This document shows, piece by piece, positions 34,720 through 43,411 of a stretch of DNA of 64,000 bases. Location of the stretch: NCBI GenBank assembly GCA_947503965.1, contig CANNFU010000001.1:310001-374000 (forward strand), in the 5' to 3' direction. The stretch's first letter is position 1; each line of letters opens with the position of its first letter. Under the pieces are notes generated by a model that searched no databases, was not told where the DNA came from, and saw only the letters and a program-made list of their open reading frames with translations. A program made the translations under genes and the position numbers. The DNA comes from an uncultured Paracoccaceae bacterium. GTDB lineage: Bacteria; Pseudomonadota; Alphaproteobacteria; Rhodobacterales; Rhodobacteraceae.

Positions 34720-36000
34720 TCAGTTGTAGAAATAGTCCACAAGGAACAACGGGATGGCCGGAATATAGGTACACATCAACAGCACCGTCAGCAGCACGGC
34801 GATGAAGTAGATGTTCACCTTGGTCACATCCCAGATGTTGGCCCTTGCCACCGCACAGGCGGTGATCAGCACGCTGGCCACCGGCGGGGTCTGCTGCCCG
34901 ATGGCGAGGTTCAGCGTTACCACAAGGCCAAAGTGGATCGGGTTGATGCCAACCGCATCAATCAGCGGGATCACGATGGGCACGACAAGAATGATCGCCG
35001 CCGCCGAATGCAGGAAGAAGCCGATGATCAGGAAAAAGAAGTTCAGGATCAACAGCACCAGCCACTTGTTGTCGGTGATGCTCAGGATTGCCTGCGCCAG
35101 TTCCTGCGGGTATTGCGCCCGGGTCAGGAACCCGCCCATCACCACCGATGCTGCGACAAGGATCATCACCACAGCCGTCTGCATCCCGCCATCCAGCATC
35201 GCACGTTGCAGATGCCTGAGATCGACCTGACGATACCACAGGCTGATCACGATCGCCGCCAGAACGGCGAGGCCGGCAGCCTCGGTCGCGGTGACATAGC
35301 CGCCGAAAATACCACCAAGGATGATCACCGGCAGTGCAAAGGTCGGCAATGCGTCGACAAAGGCAGTCCACAGGCGACGGCCCGAAAAGGCCTCTTCGCG
35401 GGGCAGGTCGTAGCGCCGGGCGAAGTAGTAGGAAACGCCCATCAGGCCCGCAGCCCCCATCAGCCCGGGAATGACGCCCGCAACGAAAAGCTGTTCGACC
35501 GACACATTCGCCGAGGTGGCATAAAGGATCATCGGGATCGACGGCGGAATGATGATGGCCAGTGACGCGGACGAGGACGTCACCGCCGCCGAAAAGGCTG
35601 CCGAATAGCCACGCTTTTTCATCTGCGGGATCATGACCGATCCCATTGCGGCCACATCAGCCACAGCCGAGCCCGAAATTTCGGCAAAGAAAAGCGAGAC
35701 GCCGATGTTCACATGGGCCAGACCACCGCGGACGAACCCGATCAGTGCCGCCACAAAGTTGATCAGGCGATCGGTGATCCCGCCTGCATTCATGATGGCA
35801 CCGGCCAAAACAAACATCGGGATCGCAATCAGCGAGAATTTGGTCGCGCCGCCATACATATCGAGCGCGACATTGACCAGGGATCCCATCCCTTCGATGA
35901 CAACAAGTCCCAGAATGGCAGACACGGCAAGGGCCACGCCAATCGGCACGTTCAGACAGATCATCGCAACCATTGCGATAAAGATACCCAGCATCAGCAT
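34720..36000 (-). CDS. dctM: TRAP transporter large permease (DctM type), system 2
   Basis: A 426-residue, 12-segment membrane permease. DctM markers include FSLIAIPMFVLAGAIMNAGGITDRLINF, AEISGSAVADVAAMGSVMIPQM, AIIIPPSIPMILYA and QQTPPVASVLITAC. The start shares one base with the dctQ stop (TGATG). Its neighbours (aminotransferase, D-2-hydroxyacid dehydrogenase, GlcG) suggest a small hydroxy- or amino-carboxylate substrate. Confidence 0.95.
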   Translation of the reverse strand: MLMLGIFIAMVAMICLNVPIGVALAVSAILGLVVIEGMGSLVNVALDMYGGATKFSLIAIPMFVLAGAIMNAGGITDRLINFVAALIGFVRGGLAHVNIGVSLFFAEISGSAVADVAAMGSVMIPQMKKRGYSAAFSAAVTSSSASLAIIIPPSIPMILYATSANVSVEQLFVAGVIPGLMGAAGLMGVSYYFARRYDLPREEAFSGRRLWTAFVDALPTFALPVIILGGIFGGYVTATEAAGLAVLAAIVISLWYRQVDLRHLQRAMLDGGMQTAVVMILVAASVVMGGFLTRAQYPQELAQAILSITDNKWLVLLILNFFFLIIGFFLHSAAAIILVVPIVIPLIDAVGINPIHFGLVVTLNLAIGQQTPPVASVLITACAVARANIWDVTKVNIYFIAVLLTVLLMCTYIPAIPLFLVDYFYN

Positions 36001-36542
36001 CAGGCGTTCCCCGCTTTCTTCATCTCGGTTTCGACCTCTTCTTCGATTTCGGCATGTTCAAGCGACACGCCGGCTGCGGTCTTGCGCCAGTATTCGGGCA
36101 GGCTCAGCATCTGACAGATCAGGAACAGGACGGCGCCAATGGGGATCACCGATTGGGTAAAGCTGATCGGCACCCAGGTGAGCGAGGTCAGCGACATGCC
36201 ACCCAGCACGGTCATCACCGTGTAACCGGCCCAGGCCAGCAGGATGAAAAAGCCTGCGGTGATAGCCTCGGCCAGTGCGACCGCCCCCATGCGCGCGGGC
36301 ATCGGAATGGCCAGAAGGACCGTATCGAAACCGATATGTCTGCGGCGTAGCGCGGCAAGTGCCGAACCGTAATAGGTGATCCATGCCAACATGATCGCGG
36401 CGACTTCGTCATACCAGGCTAGGCTGGAGCCCAGAAATCGGTAGACGACCGCCACGATGACGATGGTGGTCAGGATCACCATGAGGAGGATCACGAAGTA
36501 TTCGAGAACGACCTCAAAGAAATTTCGCAGTGATGTAAGCAT
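36000..36542 (-). CDS. dctQ: TRAP transporter small permease (DctQ type), system 2
   Basis: A 180-residue protein with four hydrophobic segments and the DctQ pattern YDEVAAIMLAWITYYGSALAALRRRHIGFDTVL. Its C-terminus is acidic (EHAEIEEEVETEMKK). The start at 36542 begins the first helix; 29 further in-frame codons upstream cover the intergenic hairpin and are rejected. It sits between dctP and dctM of the same system. Confidence 0.92.
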   Translation of the reverse strand: MLTSLRNFFEVVLEYFVILLMVILTTIVIVAVVYRFLGSSLAWYDEVAAIMLAWITYYGSALAALRRRHIGFDTVLLAIPMPARMGAVALAEAITAGFFILLAWAGYTVMTVLGGMSLTSLTWVPISFTQSVIPIGAVLFLICQMLSLPEYWRKTAAGVSLEHAEIEEEVETEMKKAGNA

Positions 36543-36611
36543 TGGCTGCCCCTGCCGGGAAATCGCCCCGGTGATTTCAGATGAAGGGTAGATGACTTGT
36601 CGCCAAGCCCG

Positions 36612-36637
36612 AGAGAGGCGCTGACGCACCCCTCTCT
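36612..36637 (-). terminator. Hairpin between dctP and dctQ, TRAP system 2
   Basis: AGAGAGG and CCTCTCT pair perfectly across a 12-base loop, starting about a dozen bases after the dctP stop. On the minus strand no strong T-run follows, so it may stabilise the dctP mRNA end rather than terminate. Confidence 0.5.
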
Positions 36638-36649
36638 TTCTGGTTCAGC

Positions 36650-37630
36650 TCAGGAACCGGACGCCAGGTTCTGGATCCGCTCGATCAGTTCCGCGCCGCC
36701 GTCGACGGTGCTCGCGAATTCTTCGTAGATCGGGGCGGAGGCGGCGATAAAGGCTGCGCTATCGGCTTCGTTGATCGCGACACCGGCCTCGCGGATCACT
36801 TCAAGCAATTCCTCCTCAAGCTGGGCTGCATGTTCGTAGACAAAATTCTGTGTCTCGGAACCGCACGCCTCAAGATCGGCGCGCACATCCTCGGGCAGAC
36901 GCTGCCAACGGCTTTCGGAGACCAGCACATAGCCCGGCGTGTAGACGTGACCGGTGATCGAAAGATATTCCTGCACTTCCTGGAACTTGGCCGATGCGAT
37001 CTGCGCATAGGGGTTTTCCTGCCCATCGATCACATTGGTCTGAAGCGCGGTAAAGACTTCGGAAAACGCCATTGGCGTAGGATTGGCGCCATAAAGCTGG
37101 AACATCTTCACGCGCCATTCGCCATTGGGTGTGCGCAGTTTGACCCCTTCAAGATCAGCGGGGACGGTGATCGGGCGCACGTTGTTGGTGATGTGGCGGA
37201 AACCGTTCTCGAAATATCCGATGATCCGGAAGCCCTCACCAAGTGCGGCCTCTTGAAAGACGTCGCCCACCTCGACCTGAATCCGGCGCATGTGGTCGCG
37301 GTCCTGCACGATATAGGGCATTTCAAACACACCGAATTCCGGTGCCACCGACGACATGACCGATGACGGCAGAGAAAAATCGACCTGTCCCAGCTTCAGC
37401 TTTTGCAGAAGCTCCCGGTCATTGCCAAGCTGGCTCGATCCAAATGTCTGCACCTCAGCCCGATCGCCAAGACGCGCGTTGGCGCATTCGGCAAATGCAT
37501 TGGCCGAGGCTTCGAACAACGAGCCGGGGTTGCCGACATGGCCGAAGCGCAAGGTGATATCCGCGGCCGAAGCCGAGAGCGGCAATGCAATCGCCGCGAC
37601 GCCTGCCAGAATTTTGGCTTTGATTTTCAT
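36650..37630 (-). CDS. dctP: TRAP transporter substrate-binding protein (DctP type), system 2
   Basis: A 326-residue periplasmic protein with a Sec signal peptide (MKIKAKILAGVAAIALPLSASA-A). It has the DctP opening DITLRFGHVGNPGSLFEASANAF and the solute-binding segments GVKLRTPNGEWRVKMFQLYGANPTPMAFSEVFTALQTNVIDGQENPY. That includes the Arg and the Asn/Gln-Glu residues used to bind a carboxylate. A GGGAGGAAGG site fixes the start at 37630, 37 bases after the aminotransferase gene. Confidence 0.94.
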   Translation of the reverse strand: MKIKAKILAGVAAIALPLSASAADITLRFGHVGNPGSLFEASANAFAECANARLGDRAEVQTFGSSQLGNDRELLQKLKLGQVDFSLPSSVMSSVAPEFGVFEMPYIVQDRDHMRRIQVEVGDVFQEAALGEGFRIIGYFENGFRHITNNVRPITVPADLEGVKLRTPNGEWRVKMFQLYGANPTPMAFSEVFTALQTNVIDGQENPYAQIASAKFQEVQEYLSITGHVYTPGYVLVSESRWQRLPEDVRADLEACGSETQNFVYEHAAQLEEELLEVIREAGVAINEADSAAFIAASAPIYEEFASTVDGGAELIERIQNLASGS

Positions 37631-37667
37631 AGTCCTTCCTCCCTTTGGTGCCCTTGTCCAAGGGCCT

Positions 37668-38855
37668 TTATTCAGCGGCAAATCGCTGTTGTGTCGTATT
37701 CTTGAGATGCTCCATCGCAGCCTGTGCCCCCCCGGGCTGATGCGGAATGCCTGCCTTGGCGAGCCCCATCTCGACGCCCGAAAGCGTTGCCATCAACATC
37801 AGGTCGTTGAAATCGCCAAGATGTCCGATCCGGAACACCTTGTCGGCGACTTTGGACAGCCCATTGCCAAGCGAAATGTCATAATGTTTCAACGTCGTGG
37901 CGCGGAACGCATCGGCCGAATGGCCTTGCGGAACCATTACGGCGGTCAGCACGCCTGATTCCTCGCCCTGACGGGCGCAGAGAACCTCTAGCCCCCAGGC
38001 GCGGACAGCTGCACGTGTTGCCGCGCCGTGGCGCGCATGGCGGGCAAAGACGTTGTCCAGCCCCTCCTCGTGCAGCATGTCGATGGCCTCGTTCAGGCCG
38101 TAAAGCAGGTTGGTGCCGGGTGTGTAAGGAAAGTACCCCGTCGCGTTCGGGCCCACCATGTCATGCCAGTCCCAATAGCTGCGCGGCATGGTGACGGATT
38201 TTGCGTGTTCCAGCGCCTTGTCGCTGACCGCGTTGAAACTCAGCCCCGGCGGCAGCATCAGACCCTTCTGCGACCCCGACACACAAACATCCACGCCCCA
38301 TTCGTCGAACCGGAAGTCGATCGAGGCCAGACCGGAGATGCTGTCGACCATGAACAGTGCGGGATGCCCGGCCGTGTCAATGGCCTTGCGCACCTCGGCA
38401 ATGGGTGACACCGACCCGGTCGAGGTTTCATTGTGAACGACGCAGACTGCCTTGATCTCGTGGTTTGTGTCCGCGCGCAGGCGCGCCTCGATCCGGTCAG
38501 GCTCCGCCCCGCCGCGCCAGTCCCCTTCCAGGAACTCGGGCTCCAGCCCGATCTTGCGCGCCATCTTGTTCCAGAGCGTCGCGAAATGCCCGGTTTCGAA
38601 CATCAGAACCTTGTCGCCGGGCGACAGCGTATTCACCAGCGCAGCTTCCCAGGCACCTGTGCCGGAAGCGGGAAAGATAAAGACGTTCTGGCCCGTCTTG
38701 AAGATCGTCTTCATGCCCGCAAGCGCCTTTTGCCCCACCTCGGCAAAGTCAGGACCACGATGGTCTATGGTTTGCTGGCCAATCGCCTTGAGAATGCGGT
38801 CGGGAACCGCGCTTGGTCCGGGGATCTGCAAAAAGTGTCTGCCAGCTTGGCGCAT
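37668..38855 (-). CDS. Serine/alanine-glyoxylate aminotransferase family protein (class V)
   Basis: A 395-residue PLP enzyme. IPGPSAVPDRIL (11-22) is the usual start of the serine-glyoxylate group; FPASGTGAWEAAL binds the PLP phosphate; VVHNETSTG and MVDSISGLASID follow; the PLP-Lys is in SGSQKGLM (Lys at about 197). It resembles SgaA of methylotrophs, and aspartate-glyoxylate aminotransferase (BhcA) is a more distant alternative. The likely reaction is transfer of an amino group to glyoxylate, giving glycine. The start at 38855 has a GGGAGG site nine bases upstream. It heads the TRAP system 2 operon. Confidence 0.9.
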   Translation of the reverse strand: MRQAGRHFLQIPGPSAVPDRILKAIGQQTIDHRGPDFAEVGQKALAGMKTIFKTGQNVFIFPASGTGAWEAALVNTLSPGDKVLMFETGHFATLWNKMARKIGLEPEFLEGDWRGGAEPDRIEARLRADTNHEIKAVCVVHNETSTGSVSPIAEVRKAIDTAGHPALFMVDSISGLASIDFRFDEWGVDVCVSGSQKGLMLPPGLSFNAVSDKALEHAKSVTMPRSYWDWHDMVGPNATGYFPYTPGTNLLYGLNEAIDMLHEEGLDNVFARHARHGAATRAAVRAWGLEVLCARQGEESGVLTAVMVPQGHSADAFRATTLKHYDISLGNGLSKVADKVFRIGHLGDFNDLMLMATLSGVEMGLAKAGIPHQPGGAQAAMEHLKNTTQQRFAAE

Positions 38856-38914
38856 CGCGATATGTCCTCCCAATAGCGCCATTTGGCTGGCGCGAATATG
38901 TGTTGATAAAACGT

Positions 38915-38932
38915 AATTATGAATTCATAATT
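38915..38932. promoter_or_regulatory. 18-bp perfect palindrome between divergent arms of the catabolic island
   Basis: AATTATGAATTCATAATT is perfectly symmetric and lies 60 bases from the aminotransferase start and 75 bases from the dehydrogenase start. A GntR-family gene is in the dehydrogenase arm. The position and symmetry make it the likely GntR operator controlling both arms. Confidence 0.62.
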
Positions 38933-39006
38933 CAGTCAACAAAAAAATATCGACCCAAGTGGAGGCCGGAAATCGGGGGTCGTATCAAAGGGAGAAATTC
39001 TGGTTC

Positions 39007-41880
39007 ATGCGTGACAATGCACGTATTTTCAAAAGGCTGTCGGACGAGATCGCAGGCGATGTTTTGGGCGATGCGGCGTCGCGCGCCCGCTACGCGACGG
39101 ATGCATCAATCTACCAGATGATCCCTGACACCGTGGTGATTCCGCGATCGGTCGATGACGTTGAAGCCGCAATGTCCGTCGCCCGCGACATGGAAACACC
39201 GATCCTGCCGCGCGGCGGCGGCACCTCGCAATGCGGCCAAACGGTGAACCGGGCCGTGGTCGTCGACAATACCCGTCACCTGAACCGGATCCTCGAAATC
39301 GACACCGAAAACCGCATCGCTCGCGTGCAGCCCGGGCTGGTGCTGGATGAACTCAACCGCGCTTTAAAGCCGCATGGCTTGTGGTTTCCTGTCGATCCAT
39401 CCACCGCCTCGCGCTGCACGCTGGGGGGCATGGCCGCGAATAATTCATCCGGCGGCAAATCCCTGCGCTATGGCATCATGCGCGACAATGTGCGGGCGAT
39501 CTCGGCCATTTTACCCGATGGGACAAAGGCGCGCTTCAACGGCGCAGACCCGCAACCGGGCCCATATGCCGATCTGGTCACCGACATGCGGGCGCTTGGC
39601 CAGCGCGAGGCTGACGAGATCGCGGCGCGCTTTCCCAAGGTGCAGCGCCGCGTCGGCGGCTACAACATAGATGCGCTGACCGGCAACGATGTGAACATGG
39701 CGCATCTTCTGGTGGGGTCAGAGGGCACGCTGGCCTATTTTACCGAACTCGAACTGAACCTCGCGACGCTGCCGGGCGAGAAGGTGACGGGTGTCTGCCA
39801 TTTCCCGACCTTCCATGCAGCCATGGATGCCGCACAGCATCTGGTCACGCTGAACCCGCAGGCGGTCGAACTGATCGACAACACCATGATCGCGCTTGGC
39901 CGCGATATTCCGCTTTTCCGCAAGACCATCGAAAGCTTTGTCGAAGGTGACCCCGCCGCGCTGCTGCTGGTCGAATTCGCTGAAGGCAGTGCCGACAAGA
40001 ACGCCGCGAAACTGGCCGAATTGGCGCAGATGATGGGTGATCTGGGCTTTGCCTTTGCCAGCGACAGCACGGGCTGGGGCGGCGTGGTGCCCGTCACCGA
40101 CCCCGGCCTGCAGGCGCAGATCGCGGAATACCGCAAATCGGGCCTGAACGTGATGATGTCGATGAAAGAAGAGGGCAAACCGATTTCCTTTGTCGAGGAT
40201 TGTGCCGTGGCCCTGCCCGATCTCGCGGCCTACACCGCTGGCCTGACCGATATTTTTGCCCGCCACGGCACCAAGGGGACATGGTACGCCCATGCCTCGG
40301 TCGGGTGTCTGCATGTGCGACCCGTGCTGAACATGCGCCAGGACAAGGACGTCAGGACCATGCGGGCGATTGCCGAGGAATGCTTTGACCTTGTCAAACA
40401 GTACAAGGGGTCGCATTCGGGCGAACATGGCGACGGGATCGTGCGCTCGGAATTCCACGAAAAGATGTTCGGCACGCGGATCGTCAGCGCCTTTCAGGAG
40501 GTCAAGGCACGCTTTGATCCGCACGGGTTGATGAACCCCGGCAAGATCGTGCATGCACCCGCGATGGATGACCGGCAGGTCTTTCGCTACGGGCCCGATT
40601 ATCAGGTGCCCGCCTTCGAAACCGCGCTGGACTGGTCTGCGTGGCCCGGCGCAGGCGGCGGGTTTCAGGGCGCTGTCGAGATGTGCAACAACAACGGCGC
40701 CTGCCGCAAACTCAAGGGCGGTGTCATGTGCCCGTCCTTCCGCGCCACACGCAACGAACGCGACGCGACGCGCGGGCGCGCCAATACATTGCGGTTTGCC
40801 ATCAGCGGGCAGATGCCAGGCGGTCTGACATCGGACGCGATGGCCGATACCATGAAGTTCTGCGTGTCCTGCAAGGCCTGCCGCCGCGAATGCCCGACGG
40901 GCGTCGACATGGCGCGCATGAAGATCGAGGTACTGGCCGCAAGGCGCAAGACTGCCAGACTGGCGCTGGCGGAGAAGCTGGTGGGCTATCTGCCGCGATA
41001 CGCTCCCCGCGCCGCCAAAGTGGCGTGGCTGATGAACCTGCGCAACAAGATCGGGCCGCTGCGCCGTCTGGCCGAAGGTCTGACCGGCATATCGCACCGC
41101 CGTGACCTGCCGGTTTGGTCGCCCAACCCGTTCCGGGAAGCCGAGGCGCAGGATGCTGACCCCGATGTCCTGCTCTTTGCCGATGTGTTCAACCGCTATT
41201 TCGAGCCGGAAAACCTGCGCGCGGCGGTCCGGGTCTTGCGCGCCGCCGGGCTGCGGGTGGCCGTGGCGCAGGACGGAACGGGAAAGGCGCTGGATTGTGG
41301 CCGCACCTTGCTGGCGATCGGCTGCGTCGATGACGCCCGGCAAGAAGCACGTCGCGTGATCGACGCGACGCGCGCGGCGGTGGCCACGGGTGTGCCGGTC
41401 ATCGGGTTGGAACCGTCCTCGATTCTGACCTTTCGCGATGAATTCCTGGCGCTTTGCCCGGGGCCGGACGCGCAAGCGCTGTCCGCCGCGACGCACACGT
41501 TCGAAGAATTCCTGACCAAGCGGCCCGACCTGCCGATGACGACCTTAAACTGCCCGATCTATGTCCATGGCCATTGCCATCAGAAGGCGCAGGATGCGGT
41601 GACACCGATGCTCGACCTTCTCAACCGCATCCCCGGCGCCGATGTGCATATGATCGAAAGCAGTTGCTGCGGCATGGCGGGCGCGTTTGGCTACGCACCG
41701 GATACGATTGACGTGTCGCTCAAAATGGCGGGCCTCGATCTTTTTCCGGCACTCGATGCAGCCCCAGACGACGCGATCATCGTGGCCGACGGCACATCCT
41801 GCCGTCACCAGATCGCCGACGGCACACCCCGGCAGGCGATCCACGTCGCACGCTTGCTGGATCAGCTACTTGTTGGATAG
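39007..41880 (+). CDS. FAD-linked D-2-hydroxyacid dehydrogenase with Fe-S and CCG domains (YdiJ/GlcDF-like fusion)
   Basis: A 957-residue fusion. The FAD domain covers about 30-230 with PRGGGTSQCGQTV (near 65) and LGGMAANNSSGGKSLRYG (near 138); the FAD-oxidase C-terminal domain extends to about 540. Cys clusters follow: CNNNGACRK...CPSF (about 560) and CVSCKACRRECP (about 619), for 4Fe-4S. The C-terminal CCG-type domain has GHCHQKA and SSCCGMAG (about 886). This layout matches D-2-hydroxyglutarate/D-lactate dehydrogenases of the YdiJ type and combines GlcD and GlcF functions. It probably oxidises a D-2-hydroxyacid and passes electrons to the membrane chain. Confidence 0.93.
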   Translation: MRDNARIFKRLSDEIAGDVLGDAASRARYATDASIYQMIPDTVVIPRSVDDVEAAMSVARDMETPILPRGGGTSQCGQTVNRAVVVDNTRHLNRILEIDTENRIARVQPGLVLDELNRALKPHGLWFPVDPSTASRCTLGGMAANNSSGGKSLRYGIMRDNVRAISAILPDGTKARFNGADPQPGPYADLVTDMRALGQREADEIAARFPKVQRRVGGYNIDALTGNDVNMAHLLVGSEGTLAYFTELELNLATLPGEKVTGVCHFPTFHAAMDAAQHLVTLNPQAVELIDNTMIALGRDIPLFRKTIESFVEGDPAALLLVEFAEGSADKNAAKLAELAQMMGDLGFAFASDSTGWGGVVPVTDPGLQAQIAEYRKSGLNVMMSMKEEGKPISFVEDCAVALPDLAAYTAGLTDIFARHGTKGTWYAHASVGCLHVRPVLNMRQDKDVRTMRAIAEECFDLVKQYKGSHSGEHGDGIVRSEFHEKMFGTRIVSAFQEVKARFDPHGLMNPGKIVHAPAMDDRQVFRYGPDYQVPAFETALDWSAWPGAGGGFQGAVEMCNNNGACRKLKGGVMCPSFRATRNERDATRGRANTLRFAISGQMPGGLTSDAMADTMKFCVSCKACRRECPTGVDMARMKIEVLAARRKTARLALAEKLVGYLPRYAPRAAKVAWLMNLRNKIGPLRRLAEGLTGISHRRDLPVWSPNPFREAEAQDADPDVLLFADVFNRYFEPENLRAAVRVLRAAGLRVAVAQDGTGKALDCGRTLLAIGCVDDARQEARRVIDATRAAVATGVPVIGLEPSSILTFRDEFLALCPGPDAQALSAATHTFEEFLTKRPDLPMTTLNCPIYVHGHCHQKAQDAVTPMLDLLNRIPGADVHMIESSCCGMAGAFGYAPDTIDVSLKMAGLDLFPALDAAPDDAIIVADGTSCRHQIADGTPRQAIHVARLLDQLLVG

Positions 41881-41889
41881 GATGCGAAC

Positions 41890-42573
41890 ATGAATCTGAC
41901 AGAAGCCATCAAACGCCCGACACTGCACGAAGAACTGGTCGAAAGGCTGCGCAACCTCGTTGTCGAAGACGCGCTGAAGCCGGGCGAAAAGGTGCCCGAA
42001 AAGGACCTGTGCGAATCCTTTGGTGTGTCACGGACGCCACTGCGCGAGGCGTTGAAAGTGCTCGCATCCGAGGGGTTGGTGGTTCTACAGGCCAATCGCG
42101 GCGCACGGGTGGCCAAGGTGACTCTGGAAGAGTTGGAAAACACCTTTCCAGTCATCGCGATGCTGGAACAGCTGGCCGGTGAGCTTGCCTGCCGGAACCT
42201 TTCGGATGCGGGTATTGCGCAAATCCAAAAACGCCATGACGCAATGACCAAGGCCTTTGTCGCGCGGGACCGGAAGGCGTATTTTCAAGCCAATCAAGAC
42301 ATTCACAACGCCCTGATAGAAGGGGCGCGGAACGAGATTCTCGAATCCCATCACCGGATGCTGGCCGCGCGTGTGCGCCGGGCGCGTTTTATGGTGAACC
42401 TGTCCGACGAACGCTGGGCACAGGCGATCGAGGAACACGAGCAGATGATGGAAAAGCTGCGCGCGCGTGATGCCGAAGGGCTGGGCCAACTCATGAAGAC
42501 CCACATGATGAACAAATACGCCGCGCACGTCAAAGCGATGACCGATGCGCCGGACGGTGCCGCGCAGCGCTGA
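41890..42573 (+). CDS. GntR-family regulator, FadR subfamily (FCD domain)
   Basis: A 227-residue regulator nine bases after the dehydrogenase gene. The winged helix is at about 10-75 (LHEELVERLRNLVVEDALKPG, then LCESFGVSRTPLREALKVLASEGLVVLQANRGARV). The all-helical FCD effector domain follows, with metal-ligand-type residues in QANQDIHNALIEGARN and EHEQMMEKL...THMMN. Effectors of this group are usually carboxylates. It is likely to bind the palindrome between the two arms and control both. Confidence 0.93.
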   Translation: MNLTEAIKRPTLHEELVERLRNLVVEDALKPGEKVPEKDLCESFGVSRTPLREALKVLASEGLVVLQANRGARVAKVTLEELENTFPVIAMLEQLAGELACRNLSDAGIAQIQKRHDAMTKAFVARDRKAYFQANQDIHNALIEGARNEILESHHRMLAARVRRARFMVNLSDERWAQAIEEHEQMMEKLRARDAEGLGQLMKTHMMNKYAAHVKAMTDAPDGAAQR

Positions 42574-42634
42574 CGCGTCCGCGGCCATTTGGGCCGTTAT
42601 CGGTCAGAAAAATCGATCACGCATTGGGGGGCAG

Positions 42635-43411
42635 ATGACACAGGATCTAATATCCGAAAAACGCGGGGCTACGCTTTGGGTGACGTTCAACCGACCCGAG
42701 GCGCGCAACGCAATCACCTTTGACATGTACAAGGCGCTTGCCGATCTCTGCGGATCAGTACCAACCGACGGGACCGTGCGCGCCATGGTCATCACAGGCG
42801 CAGGTGGCAAGGCCTTTGCTGCAGGCACCGACATGACCCAGTTCCGCGCCTTCGAGACGGAACAGGACGCGCTCGACTACGAGGACGAGATCACCCGCGT
42901 TCTGACGGCAGTCGATCAATGCCCCGTGCCGACTGTGGCGGCGGTCCACGGGGCCTGCACGGGCGGCGGTGCGTCCATTGCTGCGGCCTGCGACATCCGC
43001 ATCGCCAGCGCCCAGCTCAGGTTCGGCTTTCCCATCGCGCGCACGCTGGGCAACTGCCTGAACGCGGGCAACCTCGCACGTCTAAGCGAACTCATGGGTG
43101 CCGGCCGCGTGCGCGAAATGATCTTTACCGCACGCCTGATCGGGGCGGATGAGGCGCTGGGTTGCGGGTTGGTCTCGGAAGTCCTGGCCGATGAGGCGGC
43201 GCTTCTGGATCGCGCTGCGGCACTGGCCCAGCACCTCGCCGGAATGGCGTCGCTGACGTTGCGCGCCACAAAGGAGGCGATGCGCCGCAACCGCGCCGCG
43301 CTGACCGTGGATGACAGCGACCTGATTACATTGTGCTACATGAGCAACGATTTCAAACACGGGCTCGAGGCGTTCCTCGCCAAGCAGAAACCGGACTGGA
43401 CCGGGACATGA
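42635..43411 (+). CDS. Enoyl-CoA hydratase/isomerase family protein (crotonase fold)
   Basis: A 258-residue crotonase. It has WVTFNRPEARNAI at the N-terminus, the oxyanion segments AFAAGTDMTQF and VHGACTGGGASIAAACDIRIA, and the C-terminal crotonase helices. By eye against mitochondrial hydratase, the first catalytic Glu (FGQPE region) is replaced (FGFPI), while the second, in VREMIFTA, is kept. It may therefore be an isomerase, hydrolase or lyase rather than a normal hydratase. The start at 42635 follows GGGGGG. It is coupled to the CoA-transferase gene by ATGA. Confidence 0.88.
   Translation: MTQDLISEKRGATLWVTFNRPEARNAITFDMYKALADLCGSVPTDGTVRAMVITGAGGKAFAAGTDMTQFRAFETEQDALDYEDEITRVLTAVDQCPVPTVAAVHGACTGGGASIAAACDIRIASAQLRFGFPIARTLGNCLNAGNLARLSELMGAGRVREMIFTARLIGADEALGCGLVSEVLADEAALLDRAAALAQHLAGMASLTLRATKEAMRRNRAALTVDDSDLITLCYMSNDFKHGLEAFLAKQKPDWTGT

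Noticed and set aside
37668..38855. Aminotransferase as BhcA of the beta-hydroxyaspartate cycle
   Set aside because: The other cycle genes (dehydratase, aldolase, iminosuccinate reductase) are not in the neighbourhood, and the sequence is closer to serine-glyoxylate aminotransferases.
39718..41496. Long open frame (592 codons) on the minus strand inside the dehydrogenase gene
   Set aside because: It is antisense to a well-conserved FAD/Fe-S protein and has a composition typical of high-GC shadow frames (Arg, Gly, His-rich, no domain).
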